64,000 nucleotides of DNA from Tumebacillus permanentifrigoris (GTDB lineage: Bacteria > Bacillota > Bacilli > Tumebacillales > Tumebacillaceae), in the NCBI RefSeq assembly GCF_003148565.1, contig NZ_QGGL01000005.1, forward strand, positions 1-64,000, in the 5' to 3' direction. Of this stretch, positions 55,341 through 63,637 are shown in pieces. The notes below the pieces were generated by a model, which was not told where the DNA came from, made no database searches, and was given only the letters and a program-made list of their open reading frames with translations. Position numbers and translations under genes: made by a program. Numbering within the stretch: position 1 is the stretch's first letter; every line of letters begins with the position of its first letter.

Positions 55341-56027
55341 TTATACATCGGGTGCGTTTTTCTCCAGCGGTTTAAAAGGCGAACGTTCCGCCGCCTCGCG
55401 CACTTTGCGCAGGCCGTTGATCCAGAGGCCGACCATGAACGGGATCGACAACGCGATGAGCCACGTCTGCTCGGAGATCAGCAACGAATCATACGTGCTG
55501 TGTACCAGCCAAGGCGACCCGAAGGCCAGCAGACCGAGGAGCACCCGCTTGCGGCGTGATGTGGTGAACTTCGCCTTGCCCAAATAGTACCCCATGATCA
55601 CACCAAATAGTGCGTGACCTGGCACCGTGAACAGCGTGCGAAACGGAATCACATCCCACCCGAGCGCCAGAGCTTTGATGATGTTCTCGATGGTCGCGAA
55701 CCCGAGCGAGGTCGCGACAGCATACACAATTCCATCATACTCCTCGTCAAACTCATGGTGGCGCACCGCAAACCAATAGGTCAGCAACAACTTCGAGAGC
55801 TCCTCCACCACGGCGACCACGAGAATCGTGTGCACATACGGGGAACTGATCGACGTACTGACCCACTTCACGAAATACATCACCGGCAGCGCGGACAACA
55901 TGCCGACCAAAAACAGCTTGCCGACCAACTGTAACGGTTCCGAGTCATAGCGATCTCGAATATAGAAAAAGGACATGAGGGCAATTGCAGGTGCCACTGC
56001 ACACCCGATAAGCAAGACAATGTTCAA
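55341..56027 (-). CDS. prsW: Glutamic-type intramembrane protease PrsW
   Basis: 228 residues from TTG 56027 (GGGAGGGG site), which gives the family's usual start (NIVLLIGCAVAPAIALMSFFYIRDRYDSEP). Several transmembrane helices carry VAVVEELSKLL and EFDEEYDGIVYAVATSLGF, the conserved EExxK and EEYDG motifs with catalytic Glu. In Bacillus it performs site-1 cleavage of anti-sigma RsiW. Adjacent to sleB/ypeB as in Bacillus. Confidence 0.94.
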   Translation of the reverse strand: MNIVLLIGCAVAPAIALMSFFYIRDRYDSEPLQLVGKLFLVGMLSALPVMYFVKWVSTSISSPYVHTILVVAVVEELSKLLLTYWFAVRHHEFDEEYDGIVYAVATSLGFATIENIIKALALGWDVIPFRTLFTVPGHALFGVIMGYYLGKAKFTTSRRKRVLLGLLAFGSPWLVHSTYDSLLISEQTWLIALSIPFMVGLWINGLRKVREAAERSPFKPLEKNAPDV

Positions 56028-56152
56028 GGCAGACCCCTCCCGCTTATAGATTCTGACTCGACGATTTAAATTCCTGCTTTGACACGGCGTACAGGTGAAG
56101 GGCATAATATCCACTAAAGCCCGTATGCAAACCACGAGAGGTGGATGTTTTC

Positions 56153-57130
56153 TTGAAACATATCATCATTATGACAACCGGTGGCACGATCGCGATGATC
56201 GAAGACCCCCAGACACAGACCGTTCGTCCCGTCGCCAATGCCGCCGATCTGACCCATGCCGTGCCGAAGCTCGCTGAATACGCGACCGTTTCGGTCGAAG
56301 CCATTAGCAATGTACCCAGTCCGCACTTAACCCCCGCGATGATGGGAGAGCTGGGACGTGCCGTGCTGGAACGCCTACAGCGCGATGATGTGGACGGAAT
56401 TGTGATCACACATGGCACCGACACGCTCGAAGAGACCGCGTACTACCTCGACCTGATCCTGCCGCCTGGCAAACCGGTGATCGTCACAGGTGCGATGCGC
56501 TCCAGCAATGAATTGGGTGCCGATGGCCCGTTGAACCTGCTCAACTCCGTGCGCGCTGCCGCTTCCAAGGAAGCGCATGGACAAGGCGTGCTCGTCGTCT
56601 TCAACGATGACATTCATGCCGCGCGCTTCGTCACCAAGACGCACACGTCAAACGTAGCCACGTTCCAATCCCCCACGGTCGGGCCGATCGGGTTCCTCGA
56701 CAAGCGGACGGTACAGATCCGCCACGTGCCGAAACCGCACGCCCACATCCCGGTCGACGACCTCGTCGCTGAAGTCGGCCTGTTGAAGATGGCGGTCGGC
56801 ATGGATGACCTGCTGATCAACTGCCTGCTCGATCACGGAACCAAGGGGATCGTCATCGAAGCGTTAGGCGCTGGCAACGTGCCTCCGGGCGTTGTGCCGG
56901 GTATCAAACGAGCGCTGGCCCAAGACATCCCGGTCGTGTTGGTGTCGCGCTGTTACAATGGAATTGTGCAGGACGTCTACGGCTACGAAGGCGGAGGCAA
57001 GCAACTCCTCGACTTGGGGGTTTTGTTCTCCAACGGCCTGAACGGGCAAAAAGCGCGGATCAAATTGATGACCGCGTTGCGCGAAACGCCTGTGATTGCA
57101 GATCTCAGCAAGTACTTCGACCAAGAATAA
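56153..57130 (+). CDS. ansA: L-asparaginase
   Basis: 325 residues from TTG 56153 (GAGAGGTGG site; GTG 56141 is an alternative). Motifs IIIMTTGGTIAMI with the first catalytic Thr and IVITHGTDTLEETAYYL with the second Thr-Asp. No signal peptide, so cytoplasmic. Hydrolyses asparagine to aspartate and ammonia. Followed by a strong terminator. Confidence 0.93.
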   Translation: MKHIIIMTTGGTIAMIEDPQTQTVRPVANAADLTHAVPKLAEYATVSVEAISNVPSPHLTPAMMGELGRAVLERLQRDDVDGIVITHGTDTLEETAYYLDLILPPGKPVIVTGAMRSSNELGADGPLNLLNSVRAAASKEAHGQGVLVVFNDDIHAARFVTKTHTSNVATFQSPTVGPIGFLDKRTVQIRHVPKPHAHIPVDDLVAEVGLLKMAVGMDDLLINCLLDHGTKGIVIEALGAGNVPPGVVPGIKRALAQDIPVVLVSRCYNGIVQDVYGYEGGGKQLLDLGVLFSNGLNGQKARIKLMTALRETPVIADLSKYFDQE

Positions 57131-57135
57131 TACTC

Positions 57136-57178
57136 CCAAAAAAGCCGTGCGCCACCGAGGTGGTCACGGCTTTTTTGC
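57136..57178 (+). terminator. Terminator of the asparaginase gene
   Basis: AAAAAAGCCGTGCGCCACC-GAG-GTGGTCACGGCTTTTTT; long stem with T-run, six bases after the stop. Confidence 0.93.
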
Positions 57179-57245
57179 ATGTGCAGAGCGGGTTGCGGGC
57201 ATGGTAGGGGGAGAGTTTTGCAATTCAGAGGAGGTATTGGCACTC

Positions 57246-58001
57246 ATGAACTCTGCCAAAAAAGGGCTGATCGGCCTGTTGCTCGCCACGATGTTGCTAA
57301 CCGATTCAGGACAGCAAGCGCTGGCTTCCCCCCGACCGGAGACGACGGAAGCCGCTCACGATCTGGCGACGGCATGGGCCAATGCGATGCCGGGCTTTGA
57401 GGAGGAAGCGGTTCCGGCACAAGCGGTCAACTTGCACTATGGCTCACGCGGTGCATCGGTGACGCTGTTGCAACGAAACCTCGCCACGCTAGGCTTCTTC
57501 ACCTACCCACACGCCACCGGATACTATGGTTGGTACACAGCCGCTGCGGTGAAAAGGTTTCAAGCGGTATACGGCGTGCCCGTCACAGGTACATATGGTC
57601 CGTTGACACGCACCGCGTTGTCACACGCGCTCGTCAAGCGGAGACTGGTCGCCGACACATACCGCTATGTCGGCATCCCGTATGCATGGGGTGGTGCAAC
57701 TCCGAGTGGGTTTGACTGCTCGGGTTTTATCTATTATATGTTCAACAAATTTGGTGTGAGGATGCCGCGCACGACGGCGAACAACATGTACCACATGGGC
57801 AAAGTCGTGTACAAATCGCAATTGCAACCGGGCGACCTCGTGTTTTTCTCGCTGGAGCAACCGGGCTACGTCTCGCACGTTGGGTTCTACGTCGGTCACA
57901 ACAAATTCATCTCCGCGACCAACAGCCGCGGGATCTACGTCTACACCCTCTCGAACTCCTATTGGGGCCCCCATTATCTCGGGGCGCGCAGATATTATTA
58001 A
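57246..58001 (+). CDS. Secreted NlpC/P60 peptidoglycan endopeptidase with PG-binding domain
   Basis: 251 residues from ATG 57246. Signal peptide (KKGLIGLLLATMLLTDSGQQALA), a peptidoglycan-binding domain (GSRGASVTLLQRNLATLGFFTYP...TGYYGWYTAAAVKRFQ), then NlpC/P60 with FDCSGFIYYMFNKFG (catalytic Cys) and VSHVGFYVGHNKFI (catalytic His). Cuts D-Glu-DAP-type peptide stems in wall turnover, possibly germination or sporulation given the neighbourhood. Confidence 0.93.
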   Translation: MNSAKKGLIGLLLATMLLTDSGQQALASPRPETTEAAHDLATAWANAMPGFEEEAVPAQAVNLHYGSRGASVTLLQRNLATLGFFTYPHATGYYGWYTAAAVKRFQAVYGVPVTGTYGPLTRTALSHALVKRRLVADTYRYVGIPYAWGGATPSGFDCSGFIYYMFNKFGVRMPRTTANNMYHMGKVVYKSQLQPGDLVFFSLEQPGYVSHVGFYVGHNKFISATNSRGIYVYTLSNSYWGPHYLGARRYY

Positions 58002-58040
58002 AAAAAGACCAAAGGGCTGGAGCCCTTTGGTCTTTTTTCT
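58001..58040. terminator. Convergent terminator
   Basis: AAAAAGACCAAAGGGCT-GG-AGCCCTTTGGTCTTTTT, a perfect 17-bp stem serving the NlpC/P60 gene and the opposite NTF2-like gene. Confidence 0.96.
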
Positions 58041-58536
58041 ACGTTGCTTTCACTCGCACGGCTTCGGCGTTTTTCACATGATGCGCCTGGAGCGTCTCGC
58101 GAATTTTTTGCTGCACTTTGCTGCGGATCGGGCCCAAGACCATGAAAATCCCCTTGAAGCCAAACGCTTGTCTCGTCCAGCGACCGAAGTCGAAGGAATC
58201 GTGGTGCGAGATGATCTTGCCATCGACGAAGCGAAACTCCGATTCGATGTCGTTGTGGATCGGTCGCCCGGTCACCGAGAAGTGATAGTCGATGTGCCAG
58301 CGTCCCCGACCCCGATGGTCGTCGGCGTCGATGACTTGGAACGTCATCTTTTTGTCACTGGCTTGTCCTCGTGTAAACATATGCCACATCGCCCGCACTT
58401 CGTCACCGCGCAGGTTCTCAAACATATCGTCCGAAAACTGTGCGTCCTCGTGGTAGCACTCCGCGATTGCGTCGTAATCATTCTGTTGAAACGCGGTGTA
58501 AAACTTGGCCAACAACTGCTCATTCGGATGTTGCAT
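58039..58536 (-). CDS. NTF2/SnoaL-like protein, copy 1
   Basis: 165 residues from ATG 58536. Starts MQHPNEQLLAKFYTAFQQNDYDAIAECYHEDAQFSDD, the classic NTF2-like cone, then GKIISHHDSFDFGRWTRQAFG. Resembles polyketide-cyclase-like SnoaL domains; catalytic activity not implied. About half the residues match the next gene upstream, so they are tandem paralogues. Separate transcript, as a terminator lies between. Confidence 0.85.
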   Translation of the reverse strand: MQHPNEQLLAKFYTAFQQNDYDAIAECYHEDAQFSDDMFENLRGDEVRAMWHMFTRGQASDKKMTFQVIDADDHRGRGRWHIDYHFSVTGRPIHNDIESEFRFVDGKIISHHDSFDFGRWTRQAFGFKGIFMVLGPIRSKVQQKIRETLQAHHVKNAEAVRVKAT

Positions 58537-58561
58537 CCTGTGATCCCCTGCCCCTTCTCTC

Positions 58562-58601
58562 TGAAAAAAGCTCGAAACCGCCTCAGGCGGTCTCGAGCTG
58601 C
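58562..58601 (-). terminator. Terminator between the NTF2-like paralogues
   Basis: AGCTCGA-AACCGCC-TCA-GGCGGT-CTCGAGCT stem followed on the minus strand by TTTTTTC. Confidence 0.85.
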
Positions 58602-58617
58602 TTCCACTCAACCTGTA

Positions 58618-59148
58618 CTACTTTCTTTTCCCCGTTACAATGTGAATTTCCTTCCCATTCACATTAATATCAATACCATAGGACCAATTATGTGTATAGT
58701 CATCGATGGTGTTGCGTACTTTGCGGCGCACGCGATCGCGGGTCGGTGCCCACGAAACGTGGGAACCATACGGACCAAACGTGCGGCGCGCCCAACGGCC
58801 CCAGTCGAAGTAATCGTGGTGGTGGATGATCTTGCCGTCTTCGAATTGGAATTCAGATTCGATCTCCCGGCGGATCAGACGACCGCGACGTGCGGAGCGG
58901 TATTCGATCTCCCAACGCGCGCGACCTTGGCTGTCACTCACTTCCAAGATCCGGTAACCCAACATGCGTGCTTGCTCACGAGTGCTGACAAACCAATTCA
59001 GCATCATCCGTGCGTCGTCCCCGTGCAGATCGTCCAAGATGTGGTCGGAATCTTGTTGTTCCTCATGATAGCAGTCCGACAGTGCGTCAACGTCATTGTT
59101 CTGAATCGCGGTAAAGAAGTTGATGAGCAACTGCTTGTTCGGATGCAT
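58618..59148 (-). CDS. NTF2/SnoaL-like protein, copy 2
   Basis: 176 residues (GAGGGAGAAGTC site). MHPNKQLLINFFTAIQNNDVDALSDCYHEEQQDSDHILDDLHGDDARMMLNWF aligns with copy 1 throughout, including GKIIHHHDYFDWGRWARRTFG. The C-terminus differs (NTIDDYTHNWSYGIDINVNGKEIHI). Function unknown; duplication is local. Confidence 0.85.
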   Translation of the reverse strand: MHPNKQLLINFFTAIQNNDVDALSDCYHEEQQDSDHILDDLHGDDARMMLNWFVSTREQARMLGYRILEVSDSQGRARWEIEYRSARRGRLIRREIESEFQFEDGKIIHHHDYFDWGRWARRTFGPYGSHVSWAPTRDRVRRKVRNTIDDYTHNWSYGIDINVNGKEIHIVTGKRK

Positions 59149-59237
59149 GACTTCTCCCTCATTCCATTAATATAGGTTATCCTTCTATCACCTATATTAC
59201 ATGAAACAATGTTACATTGAAAGAGGGTAGCTGCTTT

Positions 59238-59816
59238 TTATCGAAGTTTTTTCTCAATTTCATACGAGCCTGCCGTTGGCCCTCCGACGACTTCAAAGCC
59301 TTGACTTTTCCAAAACTTTACCGCGACCTCATTGTGTACCTGCACGTGTCCGTCGATGGCCTCACAGCCTAATTGGCGTGCGTGCTCGTATAGGTTGTCG
59401 CAGATGCGTGAACCGATGCCATGACCCTGTGCTGTCGGCAGGAGGACCAGCGCTCCCCAGTACATGCGTTTCGGTTTGTAGAGGGTGTAGCAGGTGTAGC
59501 CGATCGGCACGCAGCCTTGTTCGATGATCAGCGTGACCCCGCTGCTCTTGATCTGTTCGAGAATCAGCTTGTCGGTCAGTTCCACACCGACCGACTTTTC
59601 GAAAACTTCCTTCATCGTCTGGCGCGTGCTCTGGAGCAGAAATGCATCGTCCGCCTCCGTGAGCATCCGCAGGGATACATTTGCACCGGCGGATTTTTTC
59701 TCATGTGGGATGTTGCTTGTACGCTTGGGGGTCTTGGTGCTTCTGGTGCTCTTGGTGATTGTGCTGCGCTTGGTGGTGGCGGTTTTCTTGGCTGTCTTGC
59801 GCGGGTTGGAAGCCAT
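59238..59816 (-). CDS. GNAT acetyltransferase with a Lys/Thr/Ser-rich N-terminal tail
   Basis: 192 residues. The C-terminal about 145 residues are GNAT, with LVLLPTAQGHGIGSRICDNLYEHARQLGCEAIDGHVQVHNEVAVKFWKSQGFEVVG (acetyl-CoA loop and Asn/Phe end motif). The first about 44 residues are almost only Lys, Thr, Ser, Arg and Pro (e.g. KTAKKTATTKRSTITKSTRS), like a disordered nucleic-acid-binding tail. That fusion is unusual. Substrate unknown. Confidence 0.88.
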   Translation of the reverse strand: MASNPRKTAKKTATTKRSTITKSTRSTKTPKRTSNIPHEKKSAGANVSLRMLTEADDAFLLQSTRQTMKEVFEKSVGVELTDKLILEQIKSSGVTLIIEQGCVPIGYTCYTLYKPKRMYWGALVLLPTAQGHGIGSRICDNLYEHARQLGCEAIDGHVQVHNEVAVKFWKSQGFEVVGGPTAGSYEIEKKLR

Positions 59817-59878
59817 GCGGTCGATCCCTCCGTAACAGGAATGGTTGGGTCACTCCATGCTATTCAACAACCCGCTAG

Positions 59879-59917
59879 AAGACCCCATCCACGGCTGGTG
59901 GATGGGGTCTTTTTTCG
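59879..59917. terminator. Terminator-like hairpin after the deacetylase gene
   Basis: GACCCCATCC-ACGGCTGGT-GGATGGGGTC with a T-run on the plus strand and TTCT on the minus strand; abuts the deacetylase stop. Confidence 0.7.
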
Positions 59918-60637
59918 CTACTTGCCTTGCATTTGCAAGAGTTCGGAGACCGTTTTGAATTGGTAGCCCTGAGCTTTGAGCCCTGAGACGATGCCCTGCA
60001 CGGCTTTGAGCGATTCGGCGCGGGAGTCGTACATGGCATGAAGCAGGATGATCGAGCCCGGTTGGATGTTGGTGAGCGTGTACTCGACGATCTGGTCCGC
60101 GCTGGAGGCGATCTCATCGAGCGAGTCTGGTTCGAGATTCCACATGATCGTCTTGCGGTCGTGTTGGCTGAGGTAATACGGCAGGTAGAGCAGCTTTTTG
60201 CCGTTGGGCGGTCGGAACAGAATTTCGCCTGTAACCCCGGCGTCGCGCAGCAGTTGGTCCGTTTTTTCCACCTCATCGCGCAGGTAGGACGGGGATTTGA
60301 AGATCATTCGGTTGTGATGGTAGGTGTGGTTGCCGATCTCGTGACCGGCTTGGAGCAGTTTCTTGACATCTTCTGGGCGCTTTTCGATCTCTGTGCCGAT
60401 CAGGAAAAACGTCGCTTGGACGTCCGCCTGTTCGAGCGTTTTGAGTATATCATCTGTGTGCCCGCTCGGACCATCGTCGAAGGTGAGGGCGACGACTTTC
60501 TGGCTGGTCTCCACGCGCGAGACGAGTTCGCCCGCTACTTGATACGTGCGGGAACTCATGAGTTTGTAGGTCGTGATGCAATAGATGAACAGGACGAGTG
60601 CGATTGCCAGTGCGATGATGGATCTTTTTTTCTTCAA
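59918..60637 (-). CDS. Polysaccharide (peptidoglycan) deacetylase, NodB domain
   Basis: 239 residues, TTG start (AGAGGAGGG site). An N-terminal membrane anchor (RSIIALAIALVLFIYCITTYKL), then NodB: VVALTFDDGPSGHTDDIL (catalytic Asp and metal Asp), HEIGNHTYHHNRM (metal His residues), LFRPPNGKK and IILLHAMY. Removes acetyl groups from wall or spore sugar polymers; close to PdaA-type enzymes in size, but exact subtype unresolved. Confidence 0.92.
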   Translation of the reverse strand: MKKKRSIIALAIALVLFIYCITTYKLMSSRTYQVAGELVSRVETSQKVVALTFDDGPSGHTDDILKTLEQADVQATFFLIGTEIEKRPEDVKKLLQAGHEIGNHTYHHNRMIFKSPSYLRDEVEKTDQLLRDAGVTGEILFRPPNGKKLLYLPYYLSQHDRKTIMWNLEPDSLDEIASSADQIVEYTLTNIQPGSIILLHAMYDSRAESLKAVQGIVSGLKAQGYQFKTVSELLQMQGK

Positions 60638-60797
60638 GGGAAAAACCCTCCTCTGGTTCTATCAGACCATGCGAAGCGGTGGGTCGGCAATGATTGCCGG
60701 CTGATAAGTGGATCATAATGAGCGGCGCGCTTACATGGGATTTGTCTGCATGGGGAACCTTGGTAAGAGATCATGTCAGTGTGAAGGAGATAAACAG

Positions 60798-61274
60798 ATG
60801 GGATTGACGATCTTGCTTACGATCTGTTGGCTGTTGCTTACGATCTTGATCACCTATCCTAAGAAGCTCAGCAGGCGCGAGTGTGTCTTTCTGTTCTTGG
60901 TGATTTTGGACATCAACATCAGCGTTTCGTGGATTTTGGGATATGAACTGGGGAAAATCGAGATCTCCAAACAGACCTCGACGTATCTCATGTATGTGGT
61001 GTACCGAAGTGTACTCGTCCCGTTGCTGCCAGTGCTGTGTATCAATTTGCTGTTGGTTTGCCGTACCTTTTTGCAAAAAACACTGCCTGTGGCTGGATAC
61101 TTGGTGGCTGTCTGGGGCTTGGAGACCTTGTGCATCCGATATAAAGCCTTCACGTTCCCCGACTTTAACATGCTAAAGGAGTTGGTGGTTGCGGGTTCGT
61201 ATCTGCTGATCGCCGTGCTGTTGCTCAAATGGTTTCGGTATGCGTTTGCCAAGGAAGAGGTGGGGTTGCCATGA
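60798..61274 (+). CDS. Integral membrane protein, first of a coupled pair
   Basis: 158 residues from ATG 60798 (GAAGGAGATAAACAG site), about five transmembrane helices (TILLTICWLLLTILITY, VFLFLVILDINISVSWILG, SVLVPLLPVLCINLLLV and others). No family I can name with confidence. Its stop overlaps the next start as ATGA. Confidence 0.75.
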   Translation: MGLTILLTICWLLLTILITYPKKLSRRECVFLFLVILDINISVSWILGYELGKIEISKQTSTYLMYVVYRSVLVPLLPVLCINLLLVCRTFLQKTLPVAGYLVAVWGLETLCIRYKAFTFPDFNMLKELVVAGSYLLIAVLLLKWFRYAFAKEEVGLP

Positions 61275-61789
61275 GCATCTTTGCGATCGATAAATTCGAT
61301 CAGAATGAATGGTTTGTGATCATCGGAGCTGTGGTCACGTACACGGGGCTGCTGTTGCTGCCCAAGAGATTGCCAACCTCGACCACGTTGCTGCTCTGTA
61401 TCTGGGCCTTTACCACCCCAAAGTTTTATGACTTTACGCTCGGTGGTGGTTTATTCGATTACTACGATGTCAACGATTCCCCAAGGTATTGCATCATGGA
61501 CCTCGTCTCGTACTTTTTCTTTGCTCCGTTTGGGTATTTTTTCATCTACTTCTATGAATGGTTGCGGGCCAGAGGTCGAGCTGTTGTGTTTTATATTCTC
61601 GGGTGGTCCCTTGTTGCGGTAGGCGTTGAGTGGCTGATGGTGTACTTCCACGTGCTGACCTACAAGAACGGCTACACGATCGCCTACTCGTTTGTCATCT
61701 ATTTGTTCACACAGAGCATGACCCTGGTCTTTTACCACTGGTTGACGCGCCCACCGAAACAGGCCTCCAGCGACTTGCGAACGGAATAG
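61271..61789 (+). CDS. Integral membrane protein, second of a coupled pair
   Basis: 172 residues from ATG 61271 in ATGA overlap. Five or so helices; contains FTLGGGLFDYYDVNDSPRYCIMDLVSYFFFAPFGYFFIYFYEWL, reminiscent of CBO0543-type Bacillota membrane proteins. Convergent with the BtrH-like gene across a shared terminator. Role unknown; an immunity or sensor role for the adjacent peptide locus is only a guess. Confidence 0.75.
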   Translation: MSIFAIDKFDQNEWFVIIGAVVTYTGLLLLPKRLPTSTTLLLCIWAFTTPKFYDFTLGGGLFDYYDVNDSPRYCIMDLVSYFFFAPFGYFFIYFYEWLRARGRAVVFYILGWSLVAVGVEWLMVYFHVLTYKNGYTIAYSFVIYLFTQSMTLVFYHWLTRPPKQASSDLRTE

Positions 61790-61825
61790 AAAAAAAGGAG
61801 CAGCCTGCGTGCTGCTCCTTTTTTA
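61788..61825. terminator. Convergent terminator
   Basis: AAAAAAGGAGCAGC-CTGCGT-GCTGCTCCTTTTTT between the membrane pair and the BtrH-like gene, T-runs on both strands. Confidence 0.93.
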
Positions 61826-63031
61826 TGAAAACAACTTCTGGAGGCTGGAAATTGCAGCTCTTTCCAGTTGTCCCAGGCTGACAAGCTTTCGATGTAGGTC
61901 GTCCAACAGCTCTTGGCGTTGGCTCGCGTCAAATGCGAACGACTCTCGCATCGCAGTCGCGATCACGTGTAGGCGTTCGTTGATCGGCTCGATTTCACGG
62001 GGAGATTCCATGCCTTTTTCCAAGAGCAGTCGCTCCTTGAGCGAGGTCATATGTTTCAGTTCCTTCCAAAGCGGTTCTGAATCGGGTAGCGCAGCATGTG
62101 CCACTTCCGTCCAGTAACGGGCGCACTCGCGATATTGCGTGGCGACGTTGAGCAGTTCCGGTTCGTTCAAGACCTCTGCTGCTTCGGTTAAAAACGCAGC
62201 GTACAACTCGCGCATCGCCCCACCGCCATTGCCGATTTCCAAGTAGCGGAACGTCGAAAACAAGCCTTGGAACAAGTCTGCATCGGTAGCGAATACCTGT
62301 GGCCAGCCTTTTTTGTTTTTGGGATCATTCACTACGTTCGCCCACTTTTCAAGCCCCTTGAGGCCGAAGTTGTTGACGGGTGTGGGCGGGTTCAGCATGT
62401 TTTCAAAACAGGCACGGATGCCCGCCACGATTGCCTCGCGAAGATCCAATGGAGATTGATCTGTTGGCGCCAACGTGAGGCTACGGTTTTTCAGGGAGGC
62501 GATTCCCGCACGAGCTCTCGAAAGCGCCTCCGGTTTGATGGTAAGCGGCACGGAGGCTCGATCTGCAATTTCATATACGCCCTCTTGTTCGTGAAAGCCC
62601 GTCACGACGACCGCATAATCAGCGTACATTTCGTTCGTACCACTATACGGCAGTCCGCCCCAGCATAGATTCAGGAGAACAGGTGTCCCCTGCTCCAGCG
62701 CTTGACGGAGGTTTTTCTCTGCCACTTTTTCAGACATGGACGTTTTCACGACGGTCTGGACGCCGACCCGTTGGTAGAGGTTGTCCATCAACGCGCCGAA
62801 TTTCGTTTTGTAGCGGTGTGCAGTCCCGATGTACATACTGGGAGGGTGTCCCTCGTACTCAAAATTGAAATACATAAAGCCGATGCCGCCGCTGATCCCA
62901 AAAAGCATCGCCTCACTGAGCGGCCTGCCGTTGTGAGCAGCGACCAGTCCGGCCCGATCAAATAGGTGACGCGCTGCCGTCGTCTCGCAATAGACCCCGC
63001 CTAGTCGCAGGTCTTCATTTTGTTTTATCAT
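61823..63031 (-). CDS. BtrH-like acyltransferase (BtrH N-terminal + DUF4872)
   Basis: 402 residues (TCTGGAGGCACTC site). The N-terminal about 170 residues fit the cysteine-protease-like BtrH_N domain: GVYCETTAARHLFDRAGL with a candidate nucleophile Cys, LSEAMLFGISGGIGFMYFNFEY, ADYAVVVTGFHEQEGVYEIADRAS with a His/Asp pair. The rest is DUF4872-like (LREAIVAGIRACFENMLNPPTPVNNFGLKGLEKWANVVNDPKNKKGWPQVF). BtrH itself transfers an acyl group from a carrier protein to an aminoglycoside; relatives occur in peptide and natural-product loci. It lies downstream of a lanthipeptide-like precursor on the same strand. Confidence 0.85.
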   Translation of the reverse strand: MIKQNEDLRLGGVYCETTAARHLFDRAGLVAAHNGRPLSEAMLFGISGGIGFMYFNFEYEGHPPSMYIGTAHRYKTKFGALMDNLYQRVGVQTVVKTSMSEKVAEKNLRQALEQGTPVLLNLCWGGLPYSGTNEMYADYAVVVTGFHEQEGVYEIADRASVPLTIKPEALSRARAGIASLKNRSLTLAPTDQSPLDLREAIVAGIRACFENMLNPPTPVNNFGLKGLEKWANVVNDPKNKKGWPQVFATDADLFQGLFSTFRYLEIGNGGGAMRELYAAFLTEAAEVLNEPELLNVATQYRECARYWTEVAHAALPDSEPLWKELKHMTSLKERLLLEKGMESPREIEPINERLHVIATAMRESFAFDASQRQELLDDLHRKLVSLGQLERAAISSLQKLFS

Positions 63032-63298
63032 GAGTGCCTCCAGATTAGAACTAGTTTACAGAATTATAACGATTCACATGTCAAAAGGGAAGGGGTTGAG
63101 GGTTTGGCGGATGGCGAGGAAGTGGAGGTCTGTATTTCGGCTGGTCTTGTTATGATAGCTCCACTTTCCAATATTTGGTTGATCACCGGCTCTGATACAG
63201 GTAAATAATAGGAGCAGGTCTCATTTGACCTACCCTCTCGTTGCAAAGTTCATGACCGCCTTCTCAAGCTAAGATTCACACTCCAGTTCCCTTAAAGA
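63032..63298. other. Leader region of the BtrH-like gene
   Basis: About 270 bases. A TATAAT hexamer (minus strand, 63063-63068) is a possible -10 but I see no matching -35 at normal spacing. A 60-codon minus-strand frame (63064-63246) is Ser/Thr/Pro-rich with only a TTG start and no ribosome site, so I do not call it a gene. Confidence 0.4.
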
Positions 63299-63342
63299 CA
63301 AAAACCATCACCCGTTCGATTCAGAACAGGTGATGGTTTTTG
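63299..63342 (-). terminator. Terminator/attenuator after the lanthipeptide-like gene
   Basis: AAAACCATCACC / GGTGATGGTTTT, a perfect 12-bp stem with T-run on the minus strand, 35 bases after the precursor stop. In lantibiotic operons such a hairpin often lets the precursor be made in excess over downstream enzymes. Confidence 0.9.
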
Positions 63343-63376
63343 CAATCTACGACCGGCAGGATTATCAGCAGGCCTC

Positions 63377-63502
63377 CTACATATCTGCAGGTCGGCAAGA
63401 GGAGAGCGAGAAACATAGCTCTCCTGTCCAGAGGGGAACCACACCTGCACTAGCTACGCTGGTTGGTTTTACTTGAACGTCGAGATCAAAGAAGTTTTCC
63501 AT
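63377..63502 (-). CDS. 41-residue class I lanthipeptide-like precursor
   Basis: ATG 63502 behind a strong TAGGAGGTGGATTCGA site; stop TAG at 63379-63377. Begins MENFFDLDVQVKPTS: FDLD is the leader box read by class I LanB/LanC enzymes (compare FNLD in nisin and epidermin leaders). The C-terminal part, PLWTGELCFSLSSCRPADM, has Thr-x3-Cys and Ser-x3-Cys, which could give two (methyl)lanthionine rings. No LanB, LanC, LanT or LanP gene is in the window; upstream DNA is cut off at 64000. A BtrH-like gene follows on the same strand. Confidence 0.8.
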   Translation of the reverse strand: MENFFDLDVQVKPTSVASAGVVPLWTGELCFSLSSCRPADM

Positions 63503-63607
63503 TCGAATCCACCTCCTATAGGTTCATACTGACCAAGGTTGTATGTCTCAGTTGTTAGGTGAGTTCACATTTGTTAAAAGAATTTCTAACAAAGTTCTCT
63601 CAAATCT

Positions 63608-63637
63608 GTTATAGCACAGGTAGAACAATAATTTCAA
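63608..63637 (-). promoter_or_regulatory. Probable sigma-A promoter of the lanthipeptide-like gene
   Basis: On the minus strand TTGAAA (63637-63632), 18-base spacer, TATAAC (63613-63608), with TG one base before the -10 (extended -10). It leaves a leader of about 100 bases containing the inverted repeat. Confidence 0.6.

Noticed and set aside
63064-63246. 60-codon Ser/Thr/Pro-rich frame between the lanthipeptide-like gene and the BtrH-like gene, considered as a second precursor
   Set aside because: TTG start without ribosome site, one or two Cys only, and no leader motif.
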